Notes: generated by a model from the sequence alone, not told the origin. A stretch of 64,000 nt of DNA from Bimuria novae-zelandiae CBS 107.79 (GCA_010015655.1 ML976670.1:541523-605522); one strand, 5' to 3'. Shown: positions 33,246 to 45,053, counted from the first letter of the stretch. Translations and numbers: made by a program.

Positions 33246-34199
33246 ATGTCATCCGTGTGCATTGCTCCGCCGTCCAACCTACAGCTCCAATCGCCGCTAC
33301 TGCGTCTCCCGAGCGAGATCAAGCATGCCATTTGCGCTCTCTGCTTCGACGCCGAGGAACCTATCGTAGACCCCGTTGTTGGGCGTCCCAGGCCTGAGGA
33401 TGGGATTGCTCCCAATCTTGGCGTAAGCCTTGTTCAGACCTGCCGTCGCGTCTACTACGAGACCGATTGCCGCCCGTTGTTTGCCCAGAATCGCTTCCGC
33501 TTCTCGACCGTCGACCGCGTGCACACTTTCTTCAGATCTCTGGACCAATACGAACTGTATCGGGATAGCGTGAAGGATATCGAGATTGATGCGCGGCATA
33601 TACACTCACACCACCCGGGCATCGCAAGAGAATGGCTGCAGCATCAGGCCGGGGGTGGTGGAAGCTGGGGCAAGATTCTGAGCTCGTTGCGAGTTGACAG
33701 TCCTGGACTGAAGTGTCTGCGGCTGAACTTCGAGTCTTGGCCCTTCATTCCGATGTTCCGAGCTGAGCTCTGGAACCTTTTGCGGAGCTTGCTAGCGCAG
33801 GTCGAAGGGCTGGAAAGGGTGATGATAATTGGAGCGAGCAGAGGCGGAGGCATGGTCGCGCACGCGCCGTGGTCGCCAGTCCATTTTGTCGGCGGTGATG
33901 ATGTGGGGTCAGACGATCTAGTCGAGCGCATGTGGAAGGTTGTGCGCCGTGGAGAGGATGACTTCACTGGCAAAGTCGTCAGGTGGGAACGTCGAGACGG
34001 AAAGCTGTACCTTGAGGTCACGACAAAGTCGTACTTGGTCAGTTGCGTCGATCGGGAATGGACTGGCCCGGTCACCAGGAAGCATCACACCGACAAATGG
34101 CCGGAGAACGGGTCCTGCACTTGGTTCGCATACCAGAACCGAGACTCGGATGTTACCGAACCTACTACCAAAGGTCCTAATCCCAGCGCATCCGGATGA
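33246..34199 (+). CDS. 2EXR/F-box-like fungal protein of unknown function
   Basis: Intact single exon, 317 residues. The N-terminus LLRLPSEIKHAICALCF, followed by SLVQTCRRVYYETDCRPLFAQNRF, is the typical fungal 2EXR/DUF7730 arrangement: a helix like that of F-box proteins and a conserved QTCR-E pattern. The middle has leucine-rich strands (LKCLRLNFESWPFIP). The C-terminus is rich in charged and polar residues. The last 23 bp overlap the 3' end of GPI2 on the opposite strand. Such genes are very numerous in filamentous ascomycetes; their role is not established. Confidence 0.75.
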   Translation: MSSVCIAPPSNLQLQSPLLRLPSEIKHAICALCFDAEEPIVDPVVGRPRPEDGIAPNLGVSLVQTCRRVYYETDCRPLFAQNRFRFSTVDRVHTFFRSLDQYELYRDSVKDIEIDARHIHSHHPGIAREWLQHQAGGGGSWGKILSSLRVDSPGLKCLRLNFESWPFIPMFRAELWNLLRSLLAQVEGLERVMIIGASRGGGMVAHAPWSPVHFVGGDDVGSDDLVERMWKVVRRGEDDFTGKVVRWERRDGKLYLEVTTKSYLVSCVDREWTGPVTRKHHTDKWPENGSCTWFAYQNRDSDVTEPTTKGPNPSASG

Positions 34200-35539
34200 T
34201 GGGCCGAGCTGGATCCCAAGGACCATGGATCTCGTTTTTGTACTTTTGCAGACCAATCAGCCACCAGCTGCAGACTCCCATACAGAGGAACGTCGACGTG
34301 CTACCCAGTATGATACCGGCGATCCAAGCACCACGACCGCCGCCTGTCAGTGTCGCAAACACAGCGCCACTGGCTGTGGTGACCAGCGCTACTGTCAGAG
34401 CGAGGTGACCGTTCCGCGATTTCGCGCGAAGCTGTCGGCGGAAGAGAGGAAAGAGTCCGAAGACTTCGATCGAAAACAAGGTTAGGCAGAAGACGTGCGT
34501 TGTGGAGGGTAGTCGGGAGGCAAGCACGGTCGACGCCATAAGCGCAGAGTTAGTCGAGATAGACGCTGGAAGACTGCTTTTACTTAGTTCCAGTAGGTGT
34601 CATTTTGATAGTGGGCTTACTAAGCATTACTCCCACTCCCGTAGTCAAAGAATGCGACATTCATGAACAGCAGCCACGTACTCATAGCCCAAATTGAGTC
34701 ACTTGTTGTTGATCTTGTCAGTGATTTGAGAATCGGGCTCAGTCCCAGCAAAGCGACGAAGATGAGCACCGCCGATCTTGCCGTCGCCAGTCTCTGCTGA
34801 TTGCGAGGAGACCAGGATAACGTTGGGTCAACGTTTGGGGGATATGGTGAATGTCCTGGCGTGGGTTGCTCCTTCCCCACGGATGCTCCTTCCATCTCTT
34901 CGGCTCCTTCAAATCCAGCAGCATGACTGTTCGGTTCGCCCTCATTCTTCTGCGTTTCATGAGCCACTTTCTTCGCAGATTTCGCCTCTTCCTGCGCCAT
35001 CCAGTAATCCCACCACACCCAAGCCAAGAAGGTACCCAGACTTGCCCAGCTCACCACTGACACAGGAGAGACACGCTCCGTGTAAATGGCGACGAAGGTG
35101 CAGCAGAATATCACTACAGATGCGACATGCTGAACGATGACGGTAGAATCGGTCATCAACGACCAGAACTCGTATGGTTGCAGGCGGGGATTTCGCTGAA
35201 GGTGGTCGAGGAACGTCTTCTCGTCCGTGTAATTGTCGGGAACTGATTGAAAAGTAAGACCCCATCCCAGACTCGTGGTAGTTTCAATGCTGTCTTACAG
35301 GGCTGCTTGAACCACAGCAGCTTTTTGAATTGTGCCTTCCGTCTTCGCTCCGTGCTACGTGCCCGCTGCTTGCGCTGTCGCGCGCTCAAGGCGGCACTGG
35401 CTGCCGAATTGAAGAATGCATCCCCTGGAGCTAGGAATTTCGGGTCAAGTGTCGACGATGACGCGTCGGCACGCGTTGTTGCTGTTGATGCGGCGTGCAT
35501 TGGGCCTGCGCGAGGAGTAGGGATCTTTCGTTGACGCAA
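34177..35539 (-). CDS. GPI2: GPI2/PIG-C, subunit of GPI-GlcNAc transferase
   Basis: Encodes the multi-pass ER membrane subunit of the complex that adds GlcNAc to phosphatidylinositol, the first step of GPI-anchor synthesis. Three exons: 35539-35299, 35242-34621, 34573-34177. Introns are 56 bp (GTAAGA...AATCAG) and 47 bp (GTAAGC...AAGCAG), and the total closes exactly to 419 residues. Family landmarks: KKLLWFKQPFPDNYTDEKTF, LQPYEFWSLMTDSTVIVQH, RVSPVSVVSW, LLGLSPILKSLTRSTTSDSI, FDYG, ASTVLASRLPSTTHVF, and the end QKYKNEIHGPWDPARP. A hydrophilic low-complexity loop (EEAKSAKK...PNVDP) lies between helices, as in other filamentous fungi. It converges on, and overlaps by 23 bp, the 2EXR gene. Confidence 0.95.
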
Positions 35540-35953
35540 CCTTCAGGCGGCTTTCATTCTACGCTAAGCCTTAACTCCGTGAGTCACTTCCACCTGGGCA
35601 CCTCTAGGGCTCATCCACCACACTGACACTCACACTACGCTAACCACGCTATCACTCTTCTACTTGTTGTTCATATTCGGTGTTACTTTATTACGGCACC
35701 CTTCGTTACCAAAGTTATTGTGTTATAGCTTCTTAAGTGTTGCGTGAACTATGAAAGTCATTAGTGACAATACAAGAAAACTTTAGGTTATGATTGCTAG
35801 GTCAAGCCTTGAAGAGTACTTTGTCACGTTTTGTTTGTGAAATATTTAAAGCGTATAACCCCCAGGTGCCCTTCTTACCACTACATAAGCTCTCCACTCG
35901 CACACATATGGTAGTCATTTTTATCGCTGCTCAAATAACAGAACTTCCAATCT
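35540..35953. other. Intergenic, no gene seen
   Basis: Promoter space between divergent GPI2 (-) and F-box D (+). AT-richer than the genes on either side; no element recognised. Confidence 0.4.
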
Positions 35954-37359
35954 ATGACTGATCACGAGGATTTCCCAGACCTCTACCTGGAACTGGAATT
36001 CCTTTTCAATGCCCCAAATCGCCTATCTGAATTGCCTTTGGAGATCATCAAAATCATTGTTCCCAGTTTGAAGTACACTAATTCTGCAGCGCTGTCAAAA
36101 ACATGCAGACATTTACGAGATATACTCGAGGAGGAGTACCTCTACAGAAACGCAGTGGTAGCTTCGTCCAAACCCAGTCTACAAGATGGAGACCCACCAA
36201 TACTCATATTCTATAGGGAGCTTCTCAGGCGCCCTGCCCACCCTGGCATGGTGCAATCATTGCAAACAGGTATACTGGGCAACTTTGTAGAAATCTTCCC
36301 TAACGGACTTCTCGACGTTTGTGAACCTGTAAGGAGTTCATATCCGTCATACTGGATGTCGCTCCAGATTCCCGCGCGGATAAACCAAAGCGCAGTGGCT
36401 GTACAAGTCCTCAGATATTACCGAACCTTCGCAGACGTCAGTATCAAGCAACAAAGCCAAGTTATTGGGAAGGTCCGACGCAACACACGTGCTCACGGAT
36501 ATTGGGACACAATTTAGAATGGAATAAGCTTCAGGACATTCTTGGCTTGAGGAAGCTGGAAACACTCACTTTTATGGACGAGAAAATAGAATGGCCGTGG
36601 TTTCAGTTGCCCGAGTTGAAGAGAGTCGCTTTACAGAGGGATACGCGTATCGATTTCAATGTTCCCACGTTGAATGCCCATTCTCCGTCATCGATCACCT
36701 CGCTCAAAATTAATAGGTCATTTGTGAACCTGTTTCCCGGTTCAACAGTGTATAGACAATGGCCGCAGCACTTTTTTCGATTCGCATCGCTCCAACACTT
36801 AACATTTGGGCTCGAAACCTACAAATACTATCCGCATCCAATGCACAGGCGCATACTGTCTGTTGATCTCTCGGTAATCATGGCTATCGATTTTAGTGCT
36901 CGGGCGACGCTCCGCACGCTCACCTTCTTCCGGAACAGTACGTGGGAAGATCATCTTCTCATGACACCAATAGGCCGACTTTGGAATTCCCCATCGCTAA
37001 CCAAGCTAGACCTTCCACACGCCGCTCTCTTGGATTCCCATACTACCCTACACCCTCCAGTCAACCAGCTTCTTCCTCCAATGATCCAAAATCTCATTCT
37101 CCGTCGTCTGTATGGAAACTAACAACAGTGGGACCCTGTTCACCAGTAGATCGCCCAGATGTCATCGGCACCCTCCGTTTGGCCGACATCATTGGACGAG
37201 ATCGGGCTGCCAGTCCATCAAGAGTACTATGGACCGCATAACCGGGACTTCTCCGAAGGTCTTCAGATATTATTGAATCCCGGCGTGAAGGTAGTTGAAT
37301 TAGAGCAGGACGAACAGCAACAGGGATGCGTGACCGGCCTCATGCCGGCATCCTGGTAA
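35954..37359 (+). pseudogene. F-box/LRR-like gene D with frameshift and two stops
   Basis: Begins MTDHEDFPDLYLELEFLF, with an F-box-like segment LPLEIIKIIVPSLKYTNSAALSKTCRHLRDI. The frame ends at about 36517 with no recognisable domain boundary. Leucine-rich sequence resumes in another frame from about 36502 (LRKLETLTFMDEKIEWPW). No GT-AG pair explains the switch, so a small indel is likely. That frame meets TAA 37120-37122 and TAG 37147-37149, both one C-to-T step from CAA/CAG. It continues as plausible protein (PSVWPTSLDEIGLPVHQEYY...) to 37359. Not closely related to paralogs A-C. Confidence 0.6.
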
Positions 37360-37674
37360 AAAAATCCGTGCTTGCGAAGCTACTGGGGCAGCAGAATAAT
37401 CCCTCCCTTCGGTTATCGTCTTATACCTATTCCTTGATATCTCAAGCCCTTACATACTCTCCACTGCCTTCATTGGACTTACTCGGTGCGTATGTTCCCT
37501 CTATCTTTGTATGTGCAAAAGCCATTATTGGATCATTTTTTTTTTCGTAACATGAGAAGGTGTAGTCATTATAGCAATGCTTAGCCAAGCATATCCCTAT
37601 TAGTACAAACTGACCGCATGTGCGCCAATCGATGCAAGTTGAATCGCCTATTCCTCCATCGCACTATCGCGTCG
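37360..37674. other. Intergenic, no gene seen
   Basis: Convergent space between F-box gene D and the gene at 37675. Contains a T-run near 37540; nothing else. Confidence 0.4.
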
Positions 37675-38508
37675 CTACTTGTGCGACCACTCTAACTTAA
37701 AGTAGCCTTTCTCGTTCGAGAAGGCATATGCTCTGCAATCATCCACAAAGATCTCAATCGCATCGATCTTCTGGCTCAAGTCCCCAAAATGGCCCAAACT
37801 GAGGTATTCGCTCAGCCTGGTCGCCAGTGGCGCTCTCTCGCCTTCCTCGTCTTTCATGTCCTCTGGAACGACGACAGTGATTCGTAGCTTCCGAATTTCT
37901 GTACCATGCACTTCGCGATCTTTTGCATATGGGCTGAGACCAATGCTGGTGATACGCTGGAGCAGTCGATCTATGGACACATTGGCGTTGCGCTTGAAAG
38001 GCACTATCACGTATCGGATTAGCGTCGTGATCCGGATGAGGGATTCTCGCTTACCGTTCCTGGAGCCCTCGGCGCCAAAAATCTTCATGCATCCCAAGGT
38101 TCGAATGTTGATATTCAAGTGCTCTGTCTCGGGTGCTGTCGACGGCGGAACAAGTAGCCAGGTGGCTTTGAAGTCGCCATTACGTTCGAGCATCACATCG
38201 AGGATGGGTGGGATGCGCCGCCCAATGCGGCCCAGTACGTTCTCGGTGTCAGCCCTGAACGATTTGTTCACCAGCAGCAATGGAAGATGTTGATTTCCCC
38301 ATGGACCTTGTGTGTTGAAAGCGATAGCTGGGTTACACTCGATCTCACCCATGTGAGCATGTGAGTGTCTTCGCATGTTTTCCTCGTGTGGATAGAGCCA
38401 ATTTTCCGAACGGACTTCGCTTGGGGCGCTAGGCGGCGGGAATGGAGTCGTGATAACTTCCGCGATAACCATTTGTCGCAGCTCCGTTGGTAAGATCGAG
38501 AATGGCAT
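37675..38508 (-). CDS. Hypothetical F-box-like fungal protein
   Basis: Intact 277-residue single-exon frame starting MPFSILPTELRQMVIAEV, which has the LPTELR pattern at the start of F-box/2EXR-like proteins. The rest alternates strands and charged helices (LPLLLVNKSFRADTENVLGRI; IEIFVDDCRAYAF). No enzymatic motif, signal peptide or membrane segment. The LLLVNKSFRADTE stretch resembles the conserved QTCR/VNK region of this group. Codon usage looks normal and the frame is clean, so it is probably real. Confidence 0.6.
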   Translation of the reverse strand: MPFSILPTELRQMVIAEVITTPFPPPSAPSEVRSENWLYPHEENMRRHSHAHMGEIECNPAIAFNTQGPWGNQHLPLLLVNKSFRADTENVLGRIGRRIPPILDVMLERNGDFKATWLLVPPSTAPETEHLNINIRTLGCMKIFGAEGSRNGKRESLIRITTLIRYVIVPFKRNANVSIDRLLQRITSIGLSPYAKDREVHGTEIRKLRITVVVPEDMKDEEGERAPLATRLSEYLSLGHFGDLSQKIDAIEIFVDDCRAYAFSNEKGYFKLEWSHK

Positions 38509-40310
38509 TGTGTTCGGTGTACGCTAGAGCTAGCTTGTGAGACGTGTATCTCCGCTGATAACGATGTTGAAGGGGTTTTCACGACAATGCTAGGTATAGA
38601 AGGAAGACGAGTGAAAGAGGGAAAGGGCTCTCGAGGCGGTCAGCAGCTAAAAAGCGTTGTATGATGAGTCCCTGCGTAATTTTAGGACAATAGATCTGGC
38701 CTTTAGCACACGTTGCTTCGCCTTGCACCTTCCACAAGATGCAAGCCACAAGGAACCCAAGCTGGACCTGGTGCGGGGTAAAACGTCGCAGTTTCCTTGA
38801 TGAGGCCGACCGAAGGATTTCAAAGCAAAGACCAAGGACGTCACTACGTGAGTGCATAGGCCCCAGTGGGCCGGATCGACATACATCGACCTCATGATGG
38901 ACCACTGCGCGAGCTAGGCTTCCCGCACCGCACATCACGGGACAATTCTGCAAGCCTCGCAATAATTCTACCAGCAATGGAACAGGACGCATCCGAATGG
39001 AATGCCTACGCAAATCTGAAAACCATGAAGGCTCGTGCACCGTCCCAGGACTCATGTTGCTTTAATGAGCACCCCAAGAACAACTTCATAATCAGGTATC
39101 TCGTGATATATATCTCACCGAATAGGACATATACCACCAAGCGTTGAGACTTAAAAGGAAACGATGCATTCGTCAACTCAGGGCATGCCTCATGCTCCAG
39201 GCCACCGTTGCAAATCAGCCTTTGATTTGCCCCGACAATGTGTTCGTGACTTCCAGCCTCATCTCCGGAAGGCATCCCCAGAACCAGATGAAGACATTGT
39301 TCCACTAGTCTTGGCGTAGATGCCTATGCAGGAATAGCTTTTGGAGCAGCACTGCCTCGTCGCACACGTCGGGTTCCCCAGAGTCCGATGTACAACACCT
39401 CCGGAAAGCGCGACGGTAACGGCTAGGCATCGGACCTTAGGCCTGTAAGTAGTGTCAAGATGTCTGAGCAAGCTAGTCAGTGCTCCACGGGGCAGTAGAA
39501 AGCGCTCCCGTTCGCGAGACCTTTTTGTTCCCTTCCATCGCAAAGAACGAGATCTAGCTTCAGCTAGTACCCAGAAACCTGGAGAGATCAAGTGAGAGTG
39601 TGGTTTTCTGCCTTGGCATAAGACATCATCCACACTGCACAGTAGTTTCGCGGTTTTGTAACCTGGCGTGTGCCTGACTCTTGACAAACCAAATTATCTT
39701 CAAGCTCGGTGCTTGATCACCGGACCACAACGATGATGGCGACAGCTGGACCGCGTCTCGTAATCCCAAACTAAGATCCTCGCCGATCAAGCCTTGCGCC
39801 ACTTTGCGGGGAAGGAATCCTGCAGTCTGCTGGCTGAGGCCGAAAAACAGGGCGCTTAGCGTTCTCGCCAGAGTGGGCTGCGAGCGATGACAGTGACCGG
39901 GTGAACTGCTTCGTTGCGAAAGTTTAGTAAGTCAAATGAGGGGGCATGGGCGCCTTTTTGATTCACATGAGCTTGGGGAAGGTCGTAAATCAATGTCGCG
40001 TGCTCCGAATTGCTTCCAATACGATCGATCGAGGGTCGACAGTGGAGAGGGGGGGGGGGGGAGTCGCAAAAAGCTAATGCCGAAGTCCGAAGAGTTGGTA
40101 AGCGGGCGCGTCACCACAAGTCGTGGCGGGCGTTCAGGCTCAATATCGCACGCTGGCGCAGACACACGTACGAGAGCGTCAAAAAATCTCTCGGTCATCT
40201 GCGTGGTGCCACCGCCGACGTATGACTTGGTGATGCAGCAATGTGGTTGTGAGATGAATGTGGTTAAGGAATGCTGAGCTCTGGCCAGAGTAAATGAGTC
40301 ATTTAAATGC
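38509..40310. other. 1.8 kb with no supported gene
   Basis: Short overlapping frames on both strands, none with a domain. Includes a run of about 13 G near 40050. Normal base composition, so it is not a mutated transposon. It ends at the piggyBac left inverted repeat. Confidence 0.45.
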
Positions 40311-42586
40311 TTATCCCCCGCACTGTCAAAATCTGCCACAGGCGGACTTCTTGCTAGTGGCCAATCGGACGATAGCTCCGATTCTGCATGAACACCGAGA
40401 TTTATGAAGTTTGGCTGTAGATTCTTATACAATCTGCATTTTTACTCGTACTTAACTTAAATTACTTAATAATTGAGCTCTTGGTGGTGTTAATTGACTT
40501 GATTATTTGCAGTCGGCGGAGGTGCTCCTGCCAGCACTCAGGGCGTACTTCAGGCCTACACATAGGCAGTTGGCAGAGACTACACCCAAAGCGCGTACGC
40601 GGAGTACGCTGAGGAGGTCGAGGAGACTGTAAATTGCCTTGAACGTGACCCAGAGCTACCCTGGGAGGCTGAGACTTGTGCTGGCGTCGCCCACGCTCCG
40701 CACAAAGTACACAAGTCTTTGCCTGTTTATACAGGTTTGCGGAGCGATGGGAGCTCTCCTCAGCGACAACGACGTCGTCTGATCTCTTGCGCTTTGCTCC
40801 TGCGTTGCAGAGACGCGTCCCGCGGTCGAAAAGCTGCTTAATGAGGTCGTATAGGAACCTTTTGTGGCCGCTCCTTTTGGCGGCGGCAGCGTTAGAGTAT
40901 AAGGACAGCCTGTACGCGTTGTTAAGCGTCAGGTCGAGTAGAAAGTAGAGTAAAGGTCGCTAGGTACAACGCTTAACTTGCTAGGTCGAGTAATACGCCT
41001 TCGTCTGATTAAAGCGATCAACCTCAGTTTTGTGACAATTGTAGTCGTCAATTATCTGCGGTATGCCTAGCAGCCTCACAGGCTCGTTGCCAAAGGCTTT
41101 TTCAAAGATCCCCTTGTTGTTTTGGCTTATTTTGGAGCGTCGGCGGAGCTTCATGATGACCTGGATCGCTGGTGGCGACTATCGTCAGCGTGCCAAGGCC
41201 AAGGTGTTGAGACGACAAACTTACGCTCTGCGACGGTAGAGGCAAAAAGGACGACCTGATTGTCTCTCCACGCTGCCTGTAGGACTTCTCCGCTCTTTGA
41301 CAAGTCCTATCTGATCTCTCCCCACTCCATGTGCTTTGTAAACTGCGTTTTCAGACGCATAAGGCTGCTCGAAAAGCGCTCCTTTACCACCTTCTGGCGG
41401 GCGCGCCCTTTGACGCTGACGTCCTCGGCTTGCAACTCCACGCGCGCAGCGTCTTCAAAAGTCTCTTTGGTCGTTGTCTTAGTCGTCCGGACCGTCCCTG
41501 CGCAACCCACGCCTTGCCGCCGCAGGTATTCAAGCATGGGTATGGTGTTGAACAGATTGTCGTCCCACACAATGTGGAGACCCGACGGAAAAAGGCGCTG
41601 ACCATCAGCGTCAACGGCGAGGACGAGAGCGACGGGTACTGACTCTGTGGGTGTAAAAGCCTGCGCGTCAGCGTTAGTAAAGGTCGGTAAATTGACAGGG
41701 CCGCGGCCTTTGCCTCTGGCATGAAATAACTAGTTTAGGACGACTCTATCGTTTGCCAGACACCAGATTTTAAAGCCCTCAGGTGTAGGCTTTGTCTTAA
41801 TGATTACCACCTCGCTAGCACGTCCAGTAAATCTGGCAATAGCCTCGTCGACGCAGAGGTGCTTGCCAGGGCGCCAGTACTGCAGAGAGCGAGCGCGGAG
41901 GAGCTCTGAGAGATCCCACACCCTGCCAAAAGGTGACTGAAAAGTCTGACTAACTTCCGCAGTGTACAGGTAGCGATCTAGCTGGTGCCAGCGCGTACAG
42001 CCCATGAAGTCGTTGAGCTTGTGAGTAGGCGCGTTTTTGTGACCGCGACTCCAATATTCTGCCAGCGACGGCTCTCTGTGGACGGCCATATATACGACAA
42101 TTGCAAAGTACGTATACAGCTCTCCTGGCGACGTAGGTTTCCAGCCTCTCGCGGAGGGCAGCTGAGGGTGCGCATGAGCAGCGCGATCGTTGGTAAAGTG
42201 TGCGATCTGCTCCATGACCTCGGCGTCGAAAAACAAGTTAAAGAGGGCAATTGGAGAGCCTCTGTCAGTACCCTCAGGTAAATTAGCGACTCCAAAAGTA
42301 TGTGGGTTGTTGATTTCGAGAGGTCTCCATTGCGGTGGCGGCGTGGACGGTAAGTCAGGTAAAACACCTCGTTTTTGTAAGTATTTTGTGTATTTTACGA
42401 AGTTAGGATCGTTGCTAATAGTAGACGTAGGATTTGGCATGTTTGCATGTGGTAGCAATTTTAAAAAAGGTCAATTTTGGCTGTAAAACAAAAATTGCCG
42501 TCATCACAATTCAAATTTGGTGTTGAGATCGACTAGACGCTGATTGGCGCGTCGTTTGTGGCAGATTTTGACAGTGCGGGGGATAA
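40311..42586 (-). mobile_element. piggyBac-like DNA transposon (2.28 kb)
   Basis: Perfect 30 bp terminal inverted repeats at 40311-40340 and 42557-42586 (tip ttatcccccgcactgtcaaa). One minus-strand transposase inside. The usual TTAA target duplication is not cleanly visible: TTAT lies at the left tip and ATAA at the right tip, and TTAA occurs 10 bp left of the left tip. It is not CpA-depleted, so it is younger or less mutated than the Fot1 copies. A MITE sits in its right tip. Confidence 0.85.
40462..42458 (-). pseudogene. piggyBac transposase (DDE_Tnp_1_7) with stops
   Basis: Starts at ATG 42458. Reads SPIALFNLFFDAEVMEQIAH, WSRGHKNAPTHKLNDFMG, then CVDEAIARFTGRASEV (first catalytic Asp) and IVWDDNLFNTIPMLEYLRRQ (second Asp). 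It continues GCAGTVRTTK and DNQVVLFASTVAERKFVV. A C-terminal cysteine-rich zinc domain (TCVLCAERGR...FGCSLCQLPMC...CW) ends about 40462. A TAG at 41732-41730 (TGG to TAG would explain it) and further stops around 41300-41000 break it. The C-terminal domain is in a different frame, so at least one indel exists. Almost complete but not functional. Confidence 0.85.
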
Positions 42587-42867
42587 CACTTTGCAAAAGA
42601 CCGTCCCGACCCACTCCCTGCGTATATATAGGCACGACTAAGTAGATTCTAGTATAGCGAGCCTTACCTTGTCTTAAAGCTATATATCTTCACAATACCT
42701 TCATAATAAGCTTTATAAACTTAGTAGAGTATAGAATTAGGCTACCTCTATACTGTATAAAGTTTCTAGAAATTTTAATACAGTAGTTGAGGAGACGAAA
42801 GGGAAATCAATAATCTATTCTCTGATTTGCTAGGCGGGTGGGTCGGGACAGTCTTTTGCAAAGCACC
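42586..42867. mobile_element. MITE, 282 bp, non-autonomous relative of element B
   Basis: TA at 42584-42585 and 42868-42869. Inverted ends share ctttgcaaaagac-gtcccga then cccac, the same as both ends of element B (60576-63985). The inside is AT-rich and non-coding. Its left TA lies within the last bases of the piggyBac right repeat, so it inserted there after piggyBac. Confidence 0.8.
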
Positions 42868-42869
42868 TA

Positions 42870-43544
42870 TAATCGGCAAATACATGAGTCGTACTGCGAG
42901 AAAACAAGATTTCACTGCTCCGCGTTCCACGTTCGCTTCTTCTTCTTCCGATTTACATCATCAACTTTTCTTGTCGCTCCCAGCAGGCATTTACGGCAAA
43001 TCTGCTATTTCTTGCTCACGGAACTATTTGTCTTCTAGCCAGATCCTTGCGTTCGCCTCAAGCCGTGACCTGACTGATGAGTCGAAGGGAAGCTTCCACC
43101 GAGAAATGTCGTCTCCGTCAACATCCATTGCATCCTCCCGATCCTGATTCCGAAGGATTCGCCGTCACCAGAAAAAAGTTGTGTTGAAGAATGGAGCAGG
43201 GGTAGTCGCACTCATCAGGGCTTTCTCGGATCCAAATTTTATCAAGACCTCCACCGGTGCGTAAAGCCATGCCGCAACGCCAGAGCATACAAAAACATTG
43301 GACTTCTCAACCGACATGTGGATCGAACGCTAGGGAGGTGTGGCTTTTAAAGGAGCTGCAGTCCCTGTCTTAGTGATCGCAAGTCTCCAACATTGCTCGT
43401 CTGTGGAGATTTGCTTCGAATGATCATTGCGGCTATTCGATATGCAGACGATGATAGAAACTTAACTCACATTGCACCGAGCACTGCAGGTTTTAAGGCC
43501 CAAGAAGAACCACATCATGCCTGAGAAAATATCTGCCATTGCCA
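42870..43544. other. Intergenic, no supported gene
   Basis: Space between the MITE and the FAD monooxygenase pseudogene. Frames read through the MITE end and are not genes. Confidence 0.4.
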
Positions 43545-45053
43545 CTATAGCCTTGAGCTTCCAGCCCAATGTTCGACCCAAGCTTTTCGTATCTCCTGCT
43601 CTGCGTCATAGCCATATGCCCACTTCGACGTCTTAGGGCCACTGAATTGGTTTGGGCTTTCTTTTTCTCCTGCGATCCGCTGCTCGGGCTGCATAGCGGT
43701 ATCACGAGCCTCCTGCTCTGGTCCGTCTGCGAAATGCCAGAGCTTCCCATTCACAAGACTAGCTTCTTGCATCTGATCCGTTCGTATCATTCTTTTGCGC
43801 TCGAACACCTTGAGAGCTGGACAAAGCTCCAACGAAAACTCAATCAATGACAATGTTTCCGCGAGCGCGGCTCCATCTTCGACAGCCATTGCAGCGCCTT
43901 CACTCATATAAGGCACCATTGCATGAGCAGCGTCGCCGATAATGAGCAGATGTCCAGATAGTGAAAGCCAACATTCCTAAGGCTTCCCAGACAGGAGCGG
44001 CCATTTTAGCGTTGTGTGGATCATTGATATGAGCTTAACGAGGCTTGGATGCTTTAGTGAAGTATTGCACTGCTGACGGAACGGCTCACCATGGATCCCA
44101 CTCTTCGAAATGATGCTTCATGTCTTTTAATACGGTCTCTTGATTCCACGTGGAGGGGTCTGAATGTTCTGGATGTGAGAGAACCATGTTAAACGACTTG
44201 CCACCGGCAATGGTGTAGGACATTACATGTCGTTCTTTGCCAATCCTAAATAAAGTCAGGAGTCTTCCTGTCGTACCCGGATTCCAGAACAACCTCGCTG
44301 CTTTTCGATACATGCTTACCACAAATTCTGTCCTGGAACATCTAATAGCCACGACACTTCCGGTTCGTCCCGCGTCAACGCGGTATCAACCATTGCTCTA
44401 TATGCAGCATACCCGCATTGCACAGCTGGTTGATCCTCGCCGCCTAGGACGGCCTTTCTTGCTTCCGACTTCACGCCATCCGCCGCAACGACCAGATCCG
44501 CGTCGTGAATTTCTCCATTTTCTAGCTCAACGCTAGCGGACTCTAAATGGTAAACTTTGACTCCAGCATTTACTCTCACCTTAACACCGAGGCCCAGCGC
44601 CAGCTCATACATTGCAAACTGAAGATTCACCCTGTGAATGACGTAATACGGAGCCCCGTATCGTTTCTGGAAATCCGGACGTAGTTTGGTAAGAGAGATA
44701 ATCTCGCCATTCTGCCACCGCCGCATGTGGATAGCTTCCGGTTCGATTGCCCTCCCTTTGAGATAAGGTCCTAGCCCCCACTCTAGAAGCAGTCGGCTGG
44801 AGTTTGGTGGAACCTGGATTCCGGCGCCTACCTCTCCCAGCTCCGGCGCTTTTTCAAAAACGGTGACTTCGTGTCCGCGGCGGCGAAGGGCAATAGCTGT
44901 AGCGAGTCCACCAAGGCCAGCGCCTGTAACAATAATCCTAAGTTTCACTTTGGCTTCGTCGAGAGGATTTTTGCGGTCATTTGGGTCGACAGGATCCTCT
45001 GCGACATGGTCAATTCGCTGCGGTGCGCCCTGGAGTCGTTTCAAGAAATTCAA
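43545..45053 (-). pseudogene. FAD monooxygenase, salicylate/3-hydroxybenzoate hydroxylase type, broken
   Basis: Aromatic-ring hydroxylases of this family use NAD(P)H, FAD and O2. Visible in order: IIVTGAGLGGLATAIALRRRGHEVTVFEK (FAD Rossmann fold), VIHRVNLQFAMYELAL, DADLVVAADGVKSEAR (DG motif), and LLIIGDAAHAMVPYMSEGAAMAVEDGAAL (GD motif). A 74 bp intron 44246-44319 joins exactly. A second intron at about 44090 is likely (GTGAGC...CCAAG). Its downstream frame has TAG 43979-43977 before ECWLSLSGHLLIIGDAAHA. No ATG is found in the first exon frame: the open region begins after an upstream TAA, so the start is also lost or in an unseen exon. Divergent from gentisate dioxygenase, which suggests a role in making gentisate. 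Confidence 0.75.

Noticed and set aside
38579..40432. Several 80-160-codon frames on both strands
   Set aside because: Overlapping frames of similar length on opposite strands, no motifs or splice structure; treated as chance frames in GC-rich DNA.
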